Source: Cohnella mopanensis (lineage in GTDB: Bacteria > Bacillota > Bacilli > Paenibacillales > Paenibacillaceae). Taken from it: a DNA stretch of 64,000 nt. This document shows positions 1-9,864 of the stretch, in pieces (the first letter of the stretch is position 1; each line of letters starts with the position of its first letter). The notes below the pieces were generated by a model that worked only from the letters and a program-made list of their open reading frames with translations, had not been told where the DNA came from and searched no databases. The translations under genes were made by a program, and so were the position numbers. Location: contig NZ_JAKRWM010000004.1 in assembly GCF_022352055.1 (NCBI RefSeq), positions 584,697-648,696 of the forward strand, written 5' to 3'.

Positions 1-1
1 C

Positions 2-859
2 TACGAGGTTCATGCTATAAGCAGACAGGATCATCCCGATACCGAAGGAACGAAGTGGCATAAATGCGATTTGTTTAGCGAACGGCAAGTCAAAGACTTA
101 TTGCAGCTTATTCGACCGGAATATTTAATGCACTTGGCCTGGGAAGCGACCCCCGGACAATACATGCGCTCATTAGAAAATTATAGATGGGTTCAAGCCT
201 CGCTTGCTTTATTACGAATATTTCATCAAATCGGCGGGCAAAGAGCTTTGATCGCGGGAAGTTGCGCAGAGTATAAGTGGAACGGTGGAAGTCTGGAGGA
301 ATACTCTTCCGATTTAACGTATGATTCCCCTTACGCAGCATGCAAAAACTACATGAGAGACTTATCTTTTCACTATGCACAACAAACATCGATGAGTCTT
401 GCATGGGGCAGATTGTTCTTTTTGTATGGTCCGCATGAACCGAAGAATAGGCTTGTACCTATGGTCATCAGCTCACTGCTTAACGAAGAGGATGCAAAAT
501 GCACGGAGGGCAAGCACCGCAGGGATTTTTTGTTTGTAGCTGACGCGGCGGCAGCTCTCGTAGCGATATTAAGGAGTAATCAGAACGGCGTATTTAATAT
601 TGCATCCGGAGATGCGGTAGAAGTGAGAAGCATCATTAATGATATTAGTCATCGATTGGGTAAAGCGAATCTGGTTCGATTTGGCGCGATTGCAAACCCG
701 AACGAAGCGGATCAAGTTCAAGCCGATGTCACGCGATTACGATCTTTGGGATGGACTCCTAAAGTTGGGATTGGAGAAGGTCTAGATCGCACGATCCAGT
801 GGTGGAGACAATGCTTGCAGAACAGGAGACAAGAGAGGAAGATTGAAGATGAAGTATGA
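2..859 (+). CDS. NAD-dependent epimerase/dehydratase, 5' end cut by window edge
   Basis: Likely an extended short-chain (SDR) sugar-nucleotide epimerase or dehydratase. The reading frame is open to the left edge: codons from base 2 read YEVHAISR, which fits the second beta strand of a Rossmann fold just after the missing GxxGxxG loop. A TTG at 71 could be read as a start but lies inside this conserved stretch, so the gene truly begins outside the window. Visible family marks: the HLAWEATPG loop (NAD-site region), a serine in AGSCAEYKW, the catalytic YxxxK as YAACK, and a C-terminal NIASGD/sugar-binding part. It overlaps the next gene by 11 nt, so the two are probably co-transcribed in a surface-polysaccharide cluster. 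The exact substrate cannot be told. Confidence 0.8.
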   Translation, partial: YEVHAISRQDHPDTEGTKWHKCDLFSERQVKDLLQLIRPEYLMHLAWEATPGQYMRSLENYRWVQASLALLRIFHQIGGQRALIAGSCAEYKWNGGSLEEYSSDLTYDSPYAACKNYMRDLSFHYAQQTSMSLAWGRLFFLYGPHEPKNRLVPMVISSLLNEEDAKCTEGKHRRDFLFVADAAAALVAILRSNQNGVFNIASGDAVEVRSIINDISHRLGKANLVRFGAIANPNEADQVQADVTRLRSLGWTPKVGIGEGLDRTIQWWRQCLQNRRQERKIEDEV

Positions 860-1628
860 GATCGATACGGAGAAGAACACGATTACCTTTTCACTGGACA
901 ATGGAGAATCAAAGACGGAATCTTTATATTCAAGGAAAGGATTTGAAGCGATATCCGATCTTTGGGTTAAAGTTGGTTGGAATGAAAAGTATGTATATAC
1001 CTTCAGTTGGATGGGAAGGCCGATTATTCAACTTCCGGAAGATATGTTGCGGATACAAGAAGTCATATACCGTACGAAGCCGGATGTGATCATAGAAACG
1101 GGGGTAGCCCATGGCGGTTCTTTGGTCTACTACGCGAGTTTGTGCAAACTTAACGGAAAAGGGAGAGTCATCGGCGTTGATCTGGAAATACGTCCGCATA
1201 ATAGAAAAGCGATAGAAGAACATGAATTGTTCCCCTACATCGAGCTAATTGAAGGGAATTCGGTAGCCGATGATATCGTAGACCAGGTTAAGCGGCAAAT
1301 AAAGCCAAATGAATCTGTTCTAGTCCTATTAGATTCCAATCATTCAAGAGAGCACGTGCTTAAGGAATTAGAAGCTTATCAGGCCTTTGTAACGTTGGGC
1401 TCTTATATTGTGGCAACGGATGGAGTCATGCAGGATTTGTATGATGTGCCTCGTGGGCGAACAGAGTGGAAAGATGATAATCCTGTCGAAGCCGTTGCGG
1501 ATTTTCTTGAGAAAAACTCTGATTTCGTTCTGGAAGTACCGCAGATCCCTTTTAACGAAAGCGAATTGCGAAATAACATTACGCATTGGCCGAACGCATG
1601 GCTAAAGCGAATTAAAGTAACGGAATGA
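849..1628 (+). CDS. CmcI-like / cephalosporin hydroxylase-family methyltransferase
   Basis: 259 aa. It resembles the CmcI family (Pfam PF04989), SAM-dependent O-methyltransferase-like proteins often found in glycan clusters. Seen: a SAM-site-like glycine motif ETGVAHGGS, an acidic VIGVDLEI strand, and LLDSNHS (VLVLLDSNHSREHVL), which matches the metal/acceptor loop of the family. ATG 849 is chosen over TTG 843 because GAGAGG at 833-838 sits 10 nt before 849 but only 4 nt before 843. It overlaps the epimerase stop and is followed by a weak hairpin, so it probably closes the operon. Methylation of a surface sugar is inferred from the neighbour; the substrate is unknown. Confidence 0.75.
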   Translation: MKYEIDTEKNTITFSLDNGESKTESLYSRKGFEAISDLWVKVGWNEKYVYTFSWMGRPIIQLPEDMLRIQEVIYRTKPDVIIETGVAHGGSLVYYASLCKLNGKGRVIGVDLEIRPHNRKAIEEHELFPYIELIEGNSVADDIVDQVKRQIKPNESVLVLLDSNHSREHVLKELEAYQAFVTLGSYIVATDGVMQDLYDVPRGRTEWKDDNPVEAVADFLEKNSDFVLEVPQIPFNESELRNNITHWPNAWLKRIKVTE

Positions 1629-1644
1629 CCATAAGATTACAATG

Positions 1645-1669
1645 GCCAACGGATAAGTACGCCGTTGGC
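1645..1669 (+). terminator. possible weak terminator hairpin
   Basis: GCCAACGG (1645-1652) pairs with CCGTTGGC (1662-1669) across a 9-nt loop. The downstream stretch is T/A-rich but has no clean T-run, so termination is plausible rather than certain. The AT-rich region 1670-1776 shows no gene. Confidence 0.4.
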
Positions 1670-1776
1670 TTATGTTTAAAGAATAACCTTTTAGGGTGAT
1701 TTTTTTACTACAAATTTATATGTTACAACTCTATGAATTAAATTATCTAAAAATTCAAAATTATTTGCGGAATGTT

Positions 1777-1806
1777 TTGAAACGGTCGCCTAGGATGTGT
1801 TATTAT
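1777..1806 (+). promoter_or_regulatory. putative sigma-A promoter of hpf
   Basis: TTGAAA (1777-1782), 18-nt spacer, TATTAT (1801-1806); the transcript would begin a few bases before the hpf ribosome site. hpf in B. subtilis also uses stress/sporulation sigma factors; I saw no clear sigma-B or sigma-H site. Confidence 0.5.
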
Positions 1807-1832
1807 AGAGTCATGCAAAGGAGGAGTGCCCC

Positions 1833-2396
1833 ATGAAATACAACATTCGTGGTCAACGTATGGAAGTGACAGATGCTTTGCGTGAGTACGTTGAGAAGAA
1901 ACTGAGTCGCCTGGAGCGGTATTTTGAAGCACCTCCCCAATCCGATGTAAACGTAACCCTAAGTGTCACGAAAGGCCAACAGGCCGTCGAGGTTACGATC
2001 CCTCTTCCAGGTGCGTTACTTCGCGCCGAAGAGAAGAGAGAGGACATGTATGCATCCATTGACTTCGTAGTGGACAAACTCGAAAGGCAAATTCGCAAAC
2101 ACAAAACGAAAATCAATCGCAATTTCCGCGAAGCCGGATCGGCTAGAGCCCTCTTTAAGGAAGACTTCGGCAACGGAAATAGCGTGACGACTCTTACTAG
2201 AGATGAAGAAGACGATTTAGAGCTCGTTCGTACGAAGCGCTTTAACCTGAAACCTATGAACGTTGAAGAAGCGATTCTTCAGATGAACCTAGTCGGGCAT
2301 AACTTCTATGTTTTCGCTAACACGGAGACTAAGGATGTAAGCGTCGTATATCGTCGGAATGACGGAAAGTATGGATTGATCGAATCCGCTGAATAA
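1833..2396 (+). CDS. hpf: long-form ribosome hibernation promoting factor
   Basis: 187 aa, the usual length of the long Firmicute HPF (B. subtilis YvyD). The N-terminal part (about 1-100, starting MKYNIRGQ and VTDALREYVEKK) is the beta-alpha-beta domain that sits in the decoding centre of the 30S subunit. After a linker, the C-terminal part (about 130-187, KRFNLKPMNVEEAILQM) is the dimerisation domain that joins two 70S ribosomes into 100S dimers. The ribosome site AAAGGAGGAG lies at 1817-1826. It is monocistronic between its own promoter and a strong terminator, and stands just upstream of secA as in B. subtilis. Confidence 0.97.
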   Translation: MKYNIRGQRMEVTDALREYVEKKLSRLERYFEAPPQSDVNVTLSVTKGQQAVEVTIPLPGALLRAEEKREDMYASIDFVVDKLERQIRKHKTKINRNFREAGSARALFKEDFGNGNSVTTLTRDEEDDLELVRTKRFNLKPMNVEEAILQMNLVGHNFYVFANTETKDVSVVYRRNDGKYGLIESAE

Positions 2397-2409
2397 ATAA
2401 TAAATCCTA

Positions 2410-2440
2410 AGCCTCGGCGCGTTGCTGCCGGGGCTTTTTT
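2410..2440 (+). terminator. intrinsic terminator of hpf
   Basis: AGCCTCGGC (2410-2418) pairs with GCCGGGGCT (2427-2435), followed by a T-run through 2440. Confidence 0.9.
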
Positions 2441-2523
2441 GATACTATCGGGTATAAAGACATAAGTTTTTCGATCTTTTGATAGTATTTTGTTGCACTT
2501 TCATGATTTCCAGCTACCCTTCC

Positions 2524-2552
2524 TTGCCCCAATTTCTCCAAACTGATAAAAT
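2524..2552 (+). promoter_or_regulatory. putative secA promoter
   Basis: TTGCCC (2524-2529), 17-nt spacer, TAAAAT (2547-2552), 45 nt before the secA start. The -35 match is moderate. Confidence 0.45.
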
Positions 2553-2596
2553 GAGAAGATGTTGTTAGACCCGCGAGAGAGAGGGGTACATCCTAA

Positions 2597-5110
2597 ATGT
2601 TGGGACTTGTCAAAAAAATATTCGGAGATGCCAATGAACGTGAGGTGAAACGCCTCCTCAAAACCGTTGACCAGATTAACGGTCTGGAGTCGACTATCGC
2701 CCAACTAAGCGATGATCAGCTTCGCGAGAAGACGGAAGAATTCCGTGGCCGCATCGCCAAAGGCGAGTCCTTGGATGACATTCTTCCAGAGGCATTCGCA
2801 GTCGTAAGGGAAGCGTCCAAGCGCGTGCTGAACATGCGCCACTTTGACGTACAGTTAATCGGAGGTATGGTGCTGCATCAAGGCAAGATTGCCGAGATGA
2901 GAACCGGTGAAGGGAAGACGCTCGTCGGAACTTTGGCCGTGTACCTGAATGCTTTGCAAGGCGAAGGCGTGCACGTCATTACGGTTAATGACTACTTGGC
3001 GCAACGCGATAGTGCACTCATGGGACAAATTTATTCCTTCTTAGGCATGACCGTCGGTTGTAACCTGCATGGCCTTTCCCATGAAGAGAAGCAAGCTGCT
3101 TATGCTTGCGATATCACTTATGGTACGAACAACGAATTCGGGTTCGATTATTTGCGCGACAACATGGTGTTGTATAAGGAACAGATGGTTCAGCGTCCGC
3201 TCCACTACTCCATCATCGATGAAGTGGACTCCATCCTTGTCGACGAAGCGCGGACCCCGTTAATTATATCCGGGCAAGCTCAGAAATCGACGGAATTATA
3301 TTACGCAGCCGATCGCTTAGTTAGCCGATTGACTGATACCGAAGATTTCACCGTAGATATCAAAATGCGCAGCGTTGCTCTTACCGAAGCAGGTGTAACT
3401 AAGGTAGAGCGTGCATTGAATATCGAAAACTTATTTGCTCATGAGCACGTGACGATGAATCATCACGTAAACCAAGCATTACGAGCTCGATTTATTATGA
3501 AACGCGACGTCGATTACGTCGTTCAAGAAGACGAAGTCGTCATTGTCGACGAATTTACCGGACGTCTTATGGCCGGTCGTCGCTATAGCGAAGGTCTTCA
3601 CCAAGCCATCGAAGCCAAGGAAGAGCTCGAGGTACAGAACGAGAGTATGACTCTGGCGACGATTACGTTCCAGAACTACTTCCGGATGTATCAGAAGCTA
3701 GCCGGGATGACCGGTACAGCTAAGACGGAGGAAGAAGAATTCAAACGCATTTACGGACTGGAAGTCGTTCAAGTTCCGACGAACCGTCCGAACATTCGTC
3801 AAGATATTCCGGATGTCGTCTATAAATCCGAGAACGGCAAGTACCGTGCGGTCGTAGAAGAGATCGTTCGCCGTCATGCAACTGGACAACCTGTGCTTGT
3901 CGGTACCGTCTCCATCGAGAACTCCGAACGCATTTCGGAGATGCTTAAGAAAAAAGGCGTTAAGCATCAAGTGTTGAACGCCAAGTACCATGCAGAAGAG
4001 GCGGAAATTATCTCTAGTGCAGGTCAACACAGTGCCGTTACGATCGCAACCAACATGGCGGGACGCGGAACGGATATCTTGCTTGGAGATGGCGTAGCGG
4101 ATATTGGCGGTCTTCATATTATGGGTACAGAGCGCCATGAGTCCCGTCGAATCGATAACCAACTGCGGGGTCGTGCCGGTCGTCAAGGGGATCCGGGCTC
4201 GTCGCAATTTTACTTGTCCATGCAGGATGAGCTTATGCGCCGATTCGGAGCGGATAATATTATGGGGATGATGGAGCGTCTAGGATTCGACGAGGATTCT
4301 CCGATCGAGAGCCGCCTGATCTCCCGTGCAATCGAATCTGCGCAGAAGCGCGTAGAAGGCAGCAACTTCGATACCCGCCGGATCGTTCTGCAATACGATG
4401 ACGTTATCAATCTTCAGCGGGAGAAAATCTATGGAGATCGTCGGGCGATTCTAAATTCCGACAATATCCGCGAGATTGTTACCGCAATGGTTAGATCCGT
4501 TATCGGGCGTGCAGTCGATACTTACTGCTCGGATACGGACGTTCCTGAGGATTGGGACATGGACGGCCTAGTCGCCTATGCGCATCAGCATTTCTTGCCG
4601 GAAGATCGTGTAACCAAAGAAGATTTTTGGGGCAAGGAAAAGGAAGAGCTTATAGAGTATCTCAACGAGAGCGTTGAGAAGTTATATGACGAGCGCGAAG
4701 AGTTGCTCACCATCGAAACGATGCGCGAGTTCGAGAAAGTCGTCGTTCTTCGTGCCGTGGATAGCAAATGGATGGATCATATCGACTCGATGGATCATCT
4801 GCGCCAGGGGATTCACTTACGCGCTTATGGCGGTAACGATCCGCTTCGCGAATATCAATTCGAAGGACACAATATGTTCCTCGCTATGATCGAGCGTATC
4901 GAAGAAGAGATCACGACGTATATCATGAAGGCGCAAGTCCATACGCCGCCTAAACGGGAAGCCGTTGCCGAGGGCCAAGCCGTCGACACGAAGGCGGAAG
5001 AAGGTCCCAAAAAGCCTAAAACCCGCGATGCAAGCGCAGTAGGACGCAATGATCCATGCCCATGCGGAAGCGGTAAGAAATACAAATTGTGTCACGGGCG
5101 CATAGACTAA
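2597..5110 (+). CDS. secA: preprotein translocase ATPase SecA
   Basis: 837 aa, normal for Firmicute SecA. This is the ATP-driven motor that pushes unfolded preproteins through SecYEG. Seen in order: NBD1 with Walker A MRTGEGKT (residues 101-108) and IIDEVDS Walker B; the preprotein cross-linking insert; NBD2 with [11 protein letters not shown] and the [11 protein letters not shown] arginine-finger motif; the helical scaffold/wing region; and the C-terminal zinc-binding tail [14 protein letters not shown] (about 821-834), which contacts SecB or lipids. ATG 2597 follows GAGAGAGAGGGG. It has its own promoter after the hpf terminator and is followed 54 nt later by prfB. Confidence 0.98.
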   Translation: MLGLVKKIFGDANEREVKRLLKTVDQINGLESTIAQLSDDQLREKTEEFRGRIAKGESLDDILPEAFAVVREASKRVLNMRHFDVQLIGGMVLHQGKIAEMRTGEGKTLVGTLAVYLNALQGEGVHVITVNDYLAQRDSALMGQIYSFLGMTVGCNLHGLSHEEKQAAYACDITYGTNNEFGFDYLRDNMVLYKEQMVQRPLHYSIIDEVDSILVDEARTPLIISGQAQKSTELYYAADRLVSRLTDTEDFTVDIKMRSVALTEAGVTKVERALNIENLFAHEHVTMNHHVNQALRARFIMKRDVDYVVQEDEVVIVDEFTGRLMAGRRYSEGLHQAIEAKEELEVQNESMTLATITFQNYFRMYQKLAGMTGTAKTEEEEFKRIYGLEVVQVPTNRPNIRQDIPDVVYKSENGKYRAVVEEIVRRHATGQPVLVGTVSIENSERISEMLKKKGVKHQVLNAKYHAEEAEIISSAGQHSAVTIATNMAGRGTDILLGDGVADIGGLHIMGTERHESRRIDNQLRGRAGRQGDPGSSQFYLSMQDELMRRFGADNIMGMMERLGFDEDSPIESRLISRAIESAQKRVEGSNFDTRRIVLQYDDVINLQREKIYGDRRAILNSDNIREIVTAMVRSVIGRAVDTYCSDTDVPEDWDMDGLVAYAHQHFLPEDRVTKEDFWGKEKEELIEYLNESVEKLYDEREELLTIETMREFEKVVVLRAVDSKWMDHIDSMDHLRQGIHLRAYGGNDPLREYQFEGHNMFLAMIERIEEEITTYIMKAQVHTPPKREAVAEGQAVDTKAEEGPKKPKTRDASAVGRNDPCPCGSGKKYKLCHGRID

Positions 5111-5164
5111 CTAGGGATGCCATTCCTAAAGCCTTTGCACAAGATTTTATGAGGTGATTTCAAC

Positions 5165-6284
5165 ATGTTCGAGCTAGACGTATCCGTTAAGCAAGACCTT
5201 CGTGGAAACGCGAAGCGACTTCAGCAACTCAGGGGGTCTCTTTGACTTAGATCTGAAGAAAGAACAGATCGAGAACTACGAAGTCAAAATGAGCGATCCG
5301 AACTTCTGGGACGACAATGAGAAGGCTCAAGCCGTTATCGGAGAGATGAACGCGATCAAGGCGGTCGTCGACCAATTCGAGGGCTTGGCGAACGAGTGCC
5401 AAGACTTGATGGATATGCTTGAGATTCTCGAAGAAGAGTCGGACGAATCGATGGCTACCGAATGGGCGGAGAGCGTCAAGGGTTTAACCGGCAAGGTAGA
5501 TTCTTTCGAGCTTCAATTGCTGCTTAACCAACCATACGACAAGCTGGATGCCATTCTAGAGCTCCATCCTGGAGCTGGTGGAACCGAATCGCAGGATTGG
5601 GCCCAAATGCTCTATCGGATGTATACGAGATGGGCCGAGAAGCGCGGCTTCAAGGTCGAGTTGCTTGACTATCTTCCAGGCGACGAAGCGGGTATCAAAA
5701 GCGTGACGATCCTTGTTAAAGGACACAACGCTTACGGTTACCTTAAAGCGGAGAAGGGCGTTCACAGACTCGTTCGGATTTCTCCATTCGATGCATCAGG
5801 CAGAAGACATACCTCATTCGTTTCGTGTGACGTTGTTCCGGAAATTAACGACGATATTCAGATCGAAATCCGTCCCGAGGATTTGCGAGTCGATACGTAC
5901 CGCGCAAGCGGAGCGGGTGGACAGCATATCAACAAGACGGATTCGGCCATCCGAATTACTCACTTGCCGACGGGGATTGTCGTAGCGTGCCAGACGCAGC
6001 GTTCCCAGATTCAGAACCGTGACAAGGCGATGAAGATGCTCCAGTCCAAGCTCTACGAGCTGAAGATCCAGGAGCAACAGAAGGAATTGGCCGAAGTGCG
6101 GGGAGAACAGATGGATATAGCATGGGGCAGCCAGATTCGCTCTTACGTCTTCCATCCATACAGCATGGTCAAGGATCACCGTACTTCCGTGGAGACTGGT
6201 AACATAGGGGCGGTTATGGACGGAGACTTGGATTCCTTCATTGATGGATATTTGCGTAATCAAATTAAGCAAGAAGTACAATAA
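5165..6284 (+). CDS. prfB: peptide chain release factor 2, programmed +1 frameshift
   Basis: RF2 releases peptides at UGA and UAA. Translation starts at ATG 5165 behind TGAGGTGAT (5149-5157) and runs 26 codons to CTT TGA C (5240-5246), where ribosomes slip +1 to read GAC and continue to 6284: 372 aa in all. Conserved features: acidic helical domain 1, the RF2 recognition tripeptide SPF (about 206-208), and the catalytic GGQ (about 251-253). A reader using only the zero frame would see a 26-codon stub, and one using only the downstream frame would start wrongly near 5202. It sits after secA as in B. subtilis and ends at a strong terminator. Confidence 0.97.
5231..5246 (+). promoter_or_regulatory. 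prfB programmed +1 frameshift site
   Basis: AGGGGG (5231-5236) acts as an internal Shine-Dalgarno three bases before the slippery CTT TGA C (5240-5246). This is the classical RF2 autoregulatory element: scarce RF2 pauses the ribosome at UGA and favours the shift. Confidence 0.95.
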
Positions 6285-6292
6285 CAGCATCA

Positions 6293-6328
6293 AAGCCACA
6301 GGGGATTACTCCTGTGGCTTATCTTTTT
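6293..6328 (+). terminator. intrinsic terminator of prfB
   Basis: AAGCCACAGG (6293-6302) pairs with CCTGTGGCTT (6311-6320), then ATCTTTTT. Confidence 0.88.
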
Positions 6329-6399
6329 GAATGGAACTAACCGGAACGGTAATTCTAACACGTAACGCCACACTACTCGTGATAGGAAGAGGAACATCC

Positions 6400-7314
6400 A
6401 TGTCTACTAACGATAATCAAACTCGATCCATCCCTACGATACCCAACCGAAGAACGACTCCCCGATTCTCGTCACGAACGAGAACGGTTTTTAGTTATGC
6501 ACTCATGCTCCTTGGTACTTTCTTCGTAGCGGCCAGCTTTAATTTGTTCCTGTTGCCCAATCAAATCGCTTCCGGAGGAGTATCGGGAATTTCCGTTATT
6601 CTCGACACGCTTGCGGACATTAACCCGGCACTTACTCAATGGGCGCTTAATATTCCCTTCTTCATTGCTGGGGTAGTCGTTATGGGTAGGCAATATGCGC
6701 TTAAGACGGCGATCGGTTCCGTCGTGCTTCCGTTGTTTGTCTTGCTGACTTCACATTGGACGCCGCCCACTCATGATCCTCTTCTCGGTGCTTTATACGG
6801 CGGTCTGGGCGTCGGTCTAGGCCTTGGGCTTGTATTCCGGGGGAGAGGTTCGACCGGCGGTTTGTCCGTGGCGGCGCAGATTCTCCATCGTCTGCTCGGA
6901 ATCCGTCTGGGACTCGCCGTCGCTGTGATGGACGGGCTTGTCATCATTTGCGCGGGACTATTCATTTCTCTAGAGAATGCTCTCTATGCGCTGATCGGCT
7001 TATTCGCTACAAGCAAAACAATCGATCTCATTCAGACCGGCTTCGAGAACTCCAAGGCGGCATTTATTATTTCTAAGCATCCGGATTTGGTATCCCATGC
7101 GATTCTGCATGAATTGGACCGGGGGCTGACAAAGCTCCAAGGGTTCGGCGGATATACGGGGGACGAGCGTCCGGTGTTGCTTGCCGTAGTCGGGCAGAAC
7201 GAGGTGGTAAGGCTTAAGCTGCTTGTTCGGGATGTGGGCCCGGATGCTTTCGTTATCATTACAGATGCGGCTGAAGTGTTAGGAGAAGGGTTCCATGATG
7301 AGAGGCAATCCTAA
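6400..7314 (+). CDS. yvjA: YitT-family membrane protein (YvjA-like)
   Basis: 304 aa. ATG 6400 is chosen over upstream in-frame codons because AGGAAGAGG (6384-6392) lies just before it. After a short basic N-terminus there are about five membrane segments (first near YALMLLGTFFVAASFNLFLL, with the family motif PNQIASGGVSGIS), then a soluble C-terminal DUF2179 domain (from about AFIISKHPDLVSHAI to FVIITDAAEVLGEGF). YitT/DUF161 proteins are poorly characterised integral membrane proteins. Position right after prfB matches B. subtilis yvjA, which is why that symbol is used. No promoter was recognised with confidence in 6329-6399. Confidence 0.85.
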   Translation: MSTNDNQTRSIPTIPNRRTTPRFSSRTRTVFSYALMLLGTFFVAASFNLFLLPNQIASGGVSGISVILDTLADINPALTQWALNIPFFIAGVVVMGRQYALKTAIGSVVLPLFVLLTSHWTPPTHDPLLGALYGGLGVGLGLGLVFRGRGSTGGLSVAAQILHRLLGIRLGLAVAVMDGLVIICAGLFISLENALYALIGLFATSKTIDLIQTGFENSKAAFIISKHPDLVSHAILHELDRGLTKLQGFGGYTGDERPVLLAVVGQNEVVRLKLLVRDVGPDAFVIITDAAEVLGEGFHDERQS

Positions 7315-7343
7315 TGAAAATTCGGCAAGTAGTCAATCTAACC

Positions 7344-7380
7344 ATTGAATAAATAATACACCGGATGTATAATAATACAT
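7344..7380 (+). promoter_or_regulatory. argC promoter overlapped by two ARG boxes
   Basis: TTGAAT (7345-7350), a 17-nt spacer and a perfect TATAAT (7368-7373) form a strong sigma-A promoter. Overlaying it are two ArgR/AhrC-type operators: an ARG-box-like TTGAATAAATAATACA (7345-7360) covering the -35, and the palindrome ATGTATAATAATACAT (7365-7380) covering the -10. Their centres lie about two helical turns apart, as is typical for ArgR hexamer binding. This predicts arginine-dependent repression of argCJBDF. A leader of about 160 nt follows, with one small hairpin (CTTATCC 7410-7416 / GGATAAG 7422-7428) but no terminator. Confidence 0.8.
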
Positions 7381-7538
7381 ATTTCTAATCTCGGACGCTT
7401 CGTTACCGGCTTATCCTTTGCGGATAAGGACTTGACCATAATCCATTCTTTCATTCAGGGTCGTTATTAGGTACAATGAGGATGGTTTTGCCAAAAGCAT
7501 GGTTATGGCAAATGAACGTTATGCATGGGGGAGTTATT

Positions 7539-8591
7539 ATGAATTCAACATCAATCCGCGCGGCAATCGTCGGTTCTACCGGCTATGGCGGCGTCGAACT
7601 CATTCGTTTACTGCAATCTCATCCGAAGGTGACCGTTACGTCGGTCATTTCCTCTTCCAGCGCGGGAACGCCGATTGCCGAAGGTTTCCCTCATTTAACG
7701 GAAATCCGTACGGATCTTCTTGATGGAATCGACATCGATGTAATCCGTTCCAAGGCGGATGTCGTATTCTTGGCGACCCCGCATGGCATTAGCATGAAGC
7801 TCGCGCCGCAGTTTCTGGAAGCGGGACTGAAGGTCATCGATCTGTCCGGCGATTTCCGCCTGAAATCGGGCGATGTGTATAAACAGTGGTACAAACACGA
7901 GCCGGCAGATGAGTCGCTTGTCGCACGAGCCGTATACGGTCTTGCCGAAGTATATGGCGAGCAAGTGTCGAGCTCCGATTTCATTTCCAATCCTGGCTGT
8001 TTCACGACTTCCGCATTGCTCGGCTTGTATCCGGCCGTGAAGGCTGGCTGGATTAATCCGGACAGCATCATCATCGATGCCAAATCCGGCGTGTCCGGGG
8101 CGGGGCGGGGATTGAACCTTAGCGCTCATTATTCGGAGATTAACGAAAACTTCAAAGCTTATAAATTAAATAAGCATCAACATACGCCTGAAATCGAGCA
8201 AGTACTGTCCGAAGCGGCGGGACGTCCCGTTATTACGACGTTCACGACGCATCTCGTTCCAATGACAAGGGGCATTATGTGTACGATGTATGCCACTCTT
8301 ACGGAACAACGCGTAAGCTCGGAGTTCGTAGAGTTGTACCGTCAATTCTACGAGGGCCGCAAATTCGTCCGCGTGCGTCCGAATGGCAGCTGGCCTGCGA
8401 CGAAGGAAGTATTCGGCACTAATTATTGCGATATCGGCTTCTCCGTAGATGAGAGAACCGGACGCATCACTATCATTTCGGTAATCGATAACTTGGTTAA
8501 AGGCGCTGCCGGCCAAGCCATTCAAAACTTAAACCTGTTGATGAACTGGGACGAGACGCTCGGCCTTCAGTTCACGCCGGTATATCCATAA
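7539..8591 (+). CDS. argC: N-acetyl-gamma-glutamyl-phosphate reductase
   Basis: 350 aa; third step of arginine synthesis, the NADPH-dependent reduction of N-acetylglutamyl phosphate to the semialdehyde. ATG 7539 has GGGGGAG at 7527-7533; earlier in-frame ATGs lack a ribosome site. Seen: Rossmann motif VGSTGYGG near the N-terminus, the LSGDFRLK segment, and the catalytic cysteine C154 in SNPGCF. First gene of the argCJBDF run, and preceded by the ARG-box promoter. Intergenic space to argJ is 30 nt, so the genes are one transcription unit. Confidence 0.97.
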   Translation: MNSTSIRAAIVGSTGYGGVELIRLLQSHPKVTVTSVISSSSAGTPIAEGFPHLTEIRTDLLDGIDIDVIRSKADVVFLATPHGISMKLAPQFLEAGLKVIDLSGDFRLKSGDVYKQWYKHEPADESLVARAVYGLAEVYGEQVSSSDFISNPGCFTTSALLGLYPAVKAGWINPDSIIIDAKSGVSGAGRGLNLSAHYSEINENFKAYKLNKHQHTPEIEQVLSEAAGRPVITTFTTHLVPMTRGIMCTMYATLTEQRVSSEFVELYRQFYEGRKFVRVRPNGSWPATKEVFGTNYCDIGFSVDERTGRITIISVIDNLVKGAAGQAIQNLNLLMNWDETLGLQFTPVYP

Positions 8592-8621
8592 TTCGCGGAC
8601 GAGAGGAACGGACGAACAATC

Positions 8622-9851
8622 ATGGGAGAACAGAGTTATTCGATCGTAGAGGGCGGTGGCGTTACGACGCCTAAAGGCTTTAAGGCCGGAGGCCTGCATT
8701 GCGGTTTGAAAAAAACGGATAGGCACGATCTAGGAGTTATTGTGTGCGAGGTCCCTGCTGCTGCGGCTGCCGTATATACGACGAATTTATTTCAAGCGGC
8801 ACCGCTTCAGGTGACGCGGGAAGCTTTGGGCGAGGGAGGCGTGCTGCGCGCGGTAATCGTGAATAGCGGCAACGCTAATGCGTGTACGGGTGCGCAAGGA
8901 GAAGCGGACGCACGGGCGATGCAGGCAAACGCGGCAGAAGCTCTCGGAGTAAGCAAGGATCAGGTGGCAGTGGCTTCTACGGGTGTCATCGGAGAACTCC
9001 TTAAGATGGACCGCGTCAATTCAGGCATCGAGAAATTGCCTGCTAAGCTGCGCGGCGACGTACAAGGGTCAGACGATTTCTGCCAAGCGATACTGACGAC
9101 GGATCTCGTTAAGAAAGTAAGCTGCGTAACCTTGACCGCGGACGGACGGCAGGTCACGATCGCGGGTGCGGCCAAAGGCTCTGGGATGATTCATCCGAAC
9201 ATGGCAACGATGCTTGGCTTCGTGACTACGGATGCTCGCATTGGGGCGCCGTTACTGCAAGAGGTATTGCGCGAAGTCACGAACCTTAGCTTTAACATGA
9301 TTACCGTCGATGGCGATACGAGCACGAATGATATGCTGGTGGCGATGGCGAGCGGCTTGGCGGAAAATTCGGAGCTAACGCGCAACCATCCCGATTTCGG
9401 CGCTTTCGTGGACGGCTTGCGCTTCGTGTGCGCAGAGCTGGCAAAAGCGATTGCGCGCGATGGCGAAGGCGCGACGAAGCTGATCGAGACGACCGTCGTC
9501 GGCGCTTCCAGCGACGAAGCGGCGCAAGCGATCGCGAAGACGATCATCGGTTCCAGCTTGGTGAAGTCGGCCGTATTCGGCGCGGACGCCAACTGGGGAC
9601 GTATTATCGCCGCGGTTGGTCGGGCAGGTCAACCGGTTAACGTGGGGACAGTAGACATCCGTCTTGGGGACATTGTTGTGCTGGAGCAATCTCGGCCGGT
9701 TCCTTTCGACGAAGAGATAGCATTAGAGTACTTAAAAGGCGATACCGTCGGCATCAACGTGAACCTGAAGATGGGCAGCGGGCAAGCGATGGCGTGGGGC
9801 TGTGATCTTACGTACGATTACGTGCGAATCAATGCCGCATATCGGACGTAA
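8622..9851 (+). CDS. argJ: bifunctional ornithine acetyltransferase / N-acetylglutamate synthase
   Basis: 409 aa, standard length. ArgJ recycles the acetyl group from N-acetylornithine to glutamate, and the bifunctional forms can also acetylate glutamate from acetyl-CoA. The protein is an Ntn-type enzyme that self-cleaves before a threonine; the site is present as KGSGMIHPNMATMLGF with the nucleophile at about T196. No separate argA-type synthase is seen in this cluster, so ArgJ is probably bifunctional, but that is an inference. Its stop overlaps the argB ribosome site (AAGGAG 9850-9855), showing tight coupling. Confidence 0.96.
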   Translation: MGEQSYSIVEGGGVTTPKGFKAGGLHCGLKKTDRHDLGVIVCEVPAAAAAVYTTNLFQAAPLQVTREALGEGGVLRAVIVNSGNANACTGAQGEADARAMQANAAEALGVSKDQVAVASTGVIGELLKMDRVNSGIEKLPAKLRGDVQGSDDFCQAILTTDLVKKVSCVTLTADGRQVTIAGAAKGSGMIHPNMATMLGFVTTDARIGAPLLQEVLREVTNLSFNMITVDGDTSTNDMLVAMASGLAENSELTRNHPDFGAFVDGLRFVCAELAKAIARDGEGATKLIETTVVGASSDEAAQAIAKTIIGSSLVKSAVFGADANWGRIIAAVGRAGQPVNVGTVDIRLGDIVVLEQSRPVPFDEEIALEYLKGDTVGINVNLKMGSGQAMAWGCDLTYDYVRINAAYRT

Positions 9852-9864
9852 GGAGCGGATATTC

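Noticed and set aside
3698..4207. 169-aa minus-strand frame over secA
   Set aside because: Shadow frame inside conserved secA; no start signal or known domain.
5814..6299. 161-aa minus-strand frame over prfB
   Set aside because: Shadow of a well-supported gene; no ribosome site and no domain.
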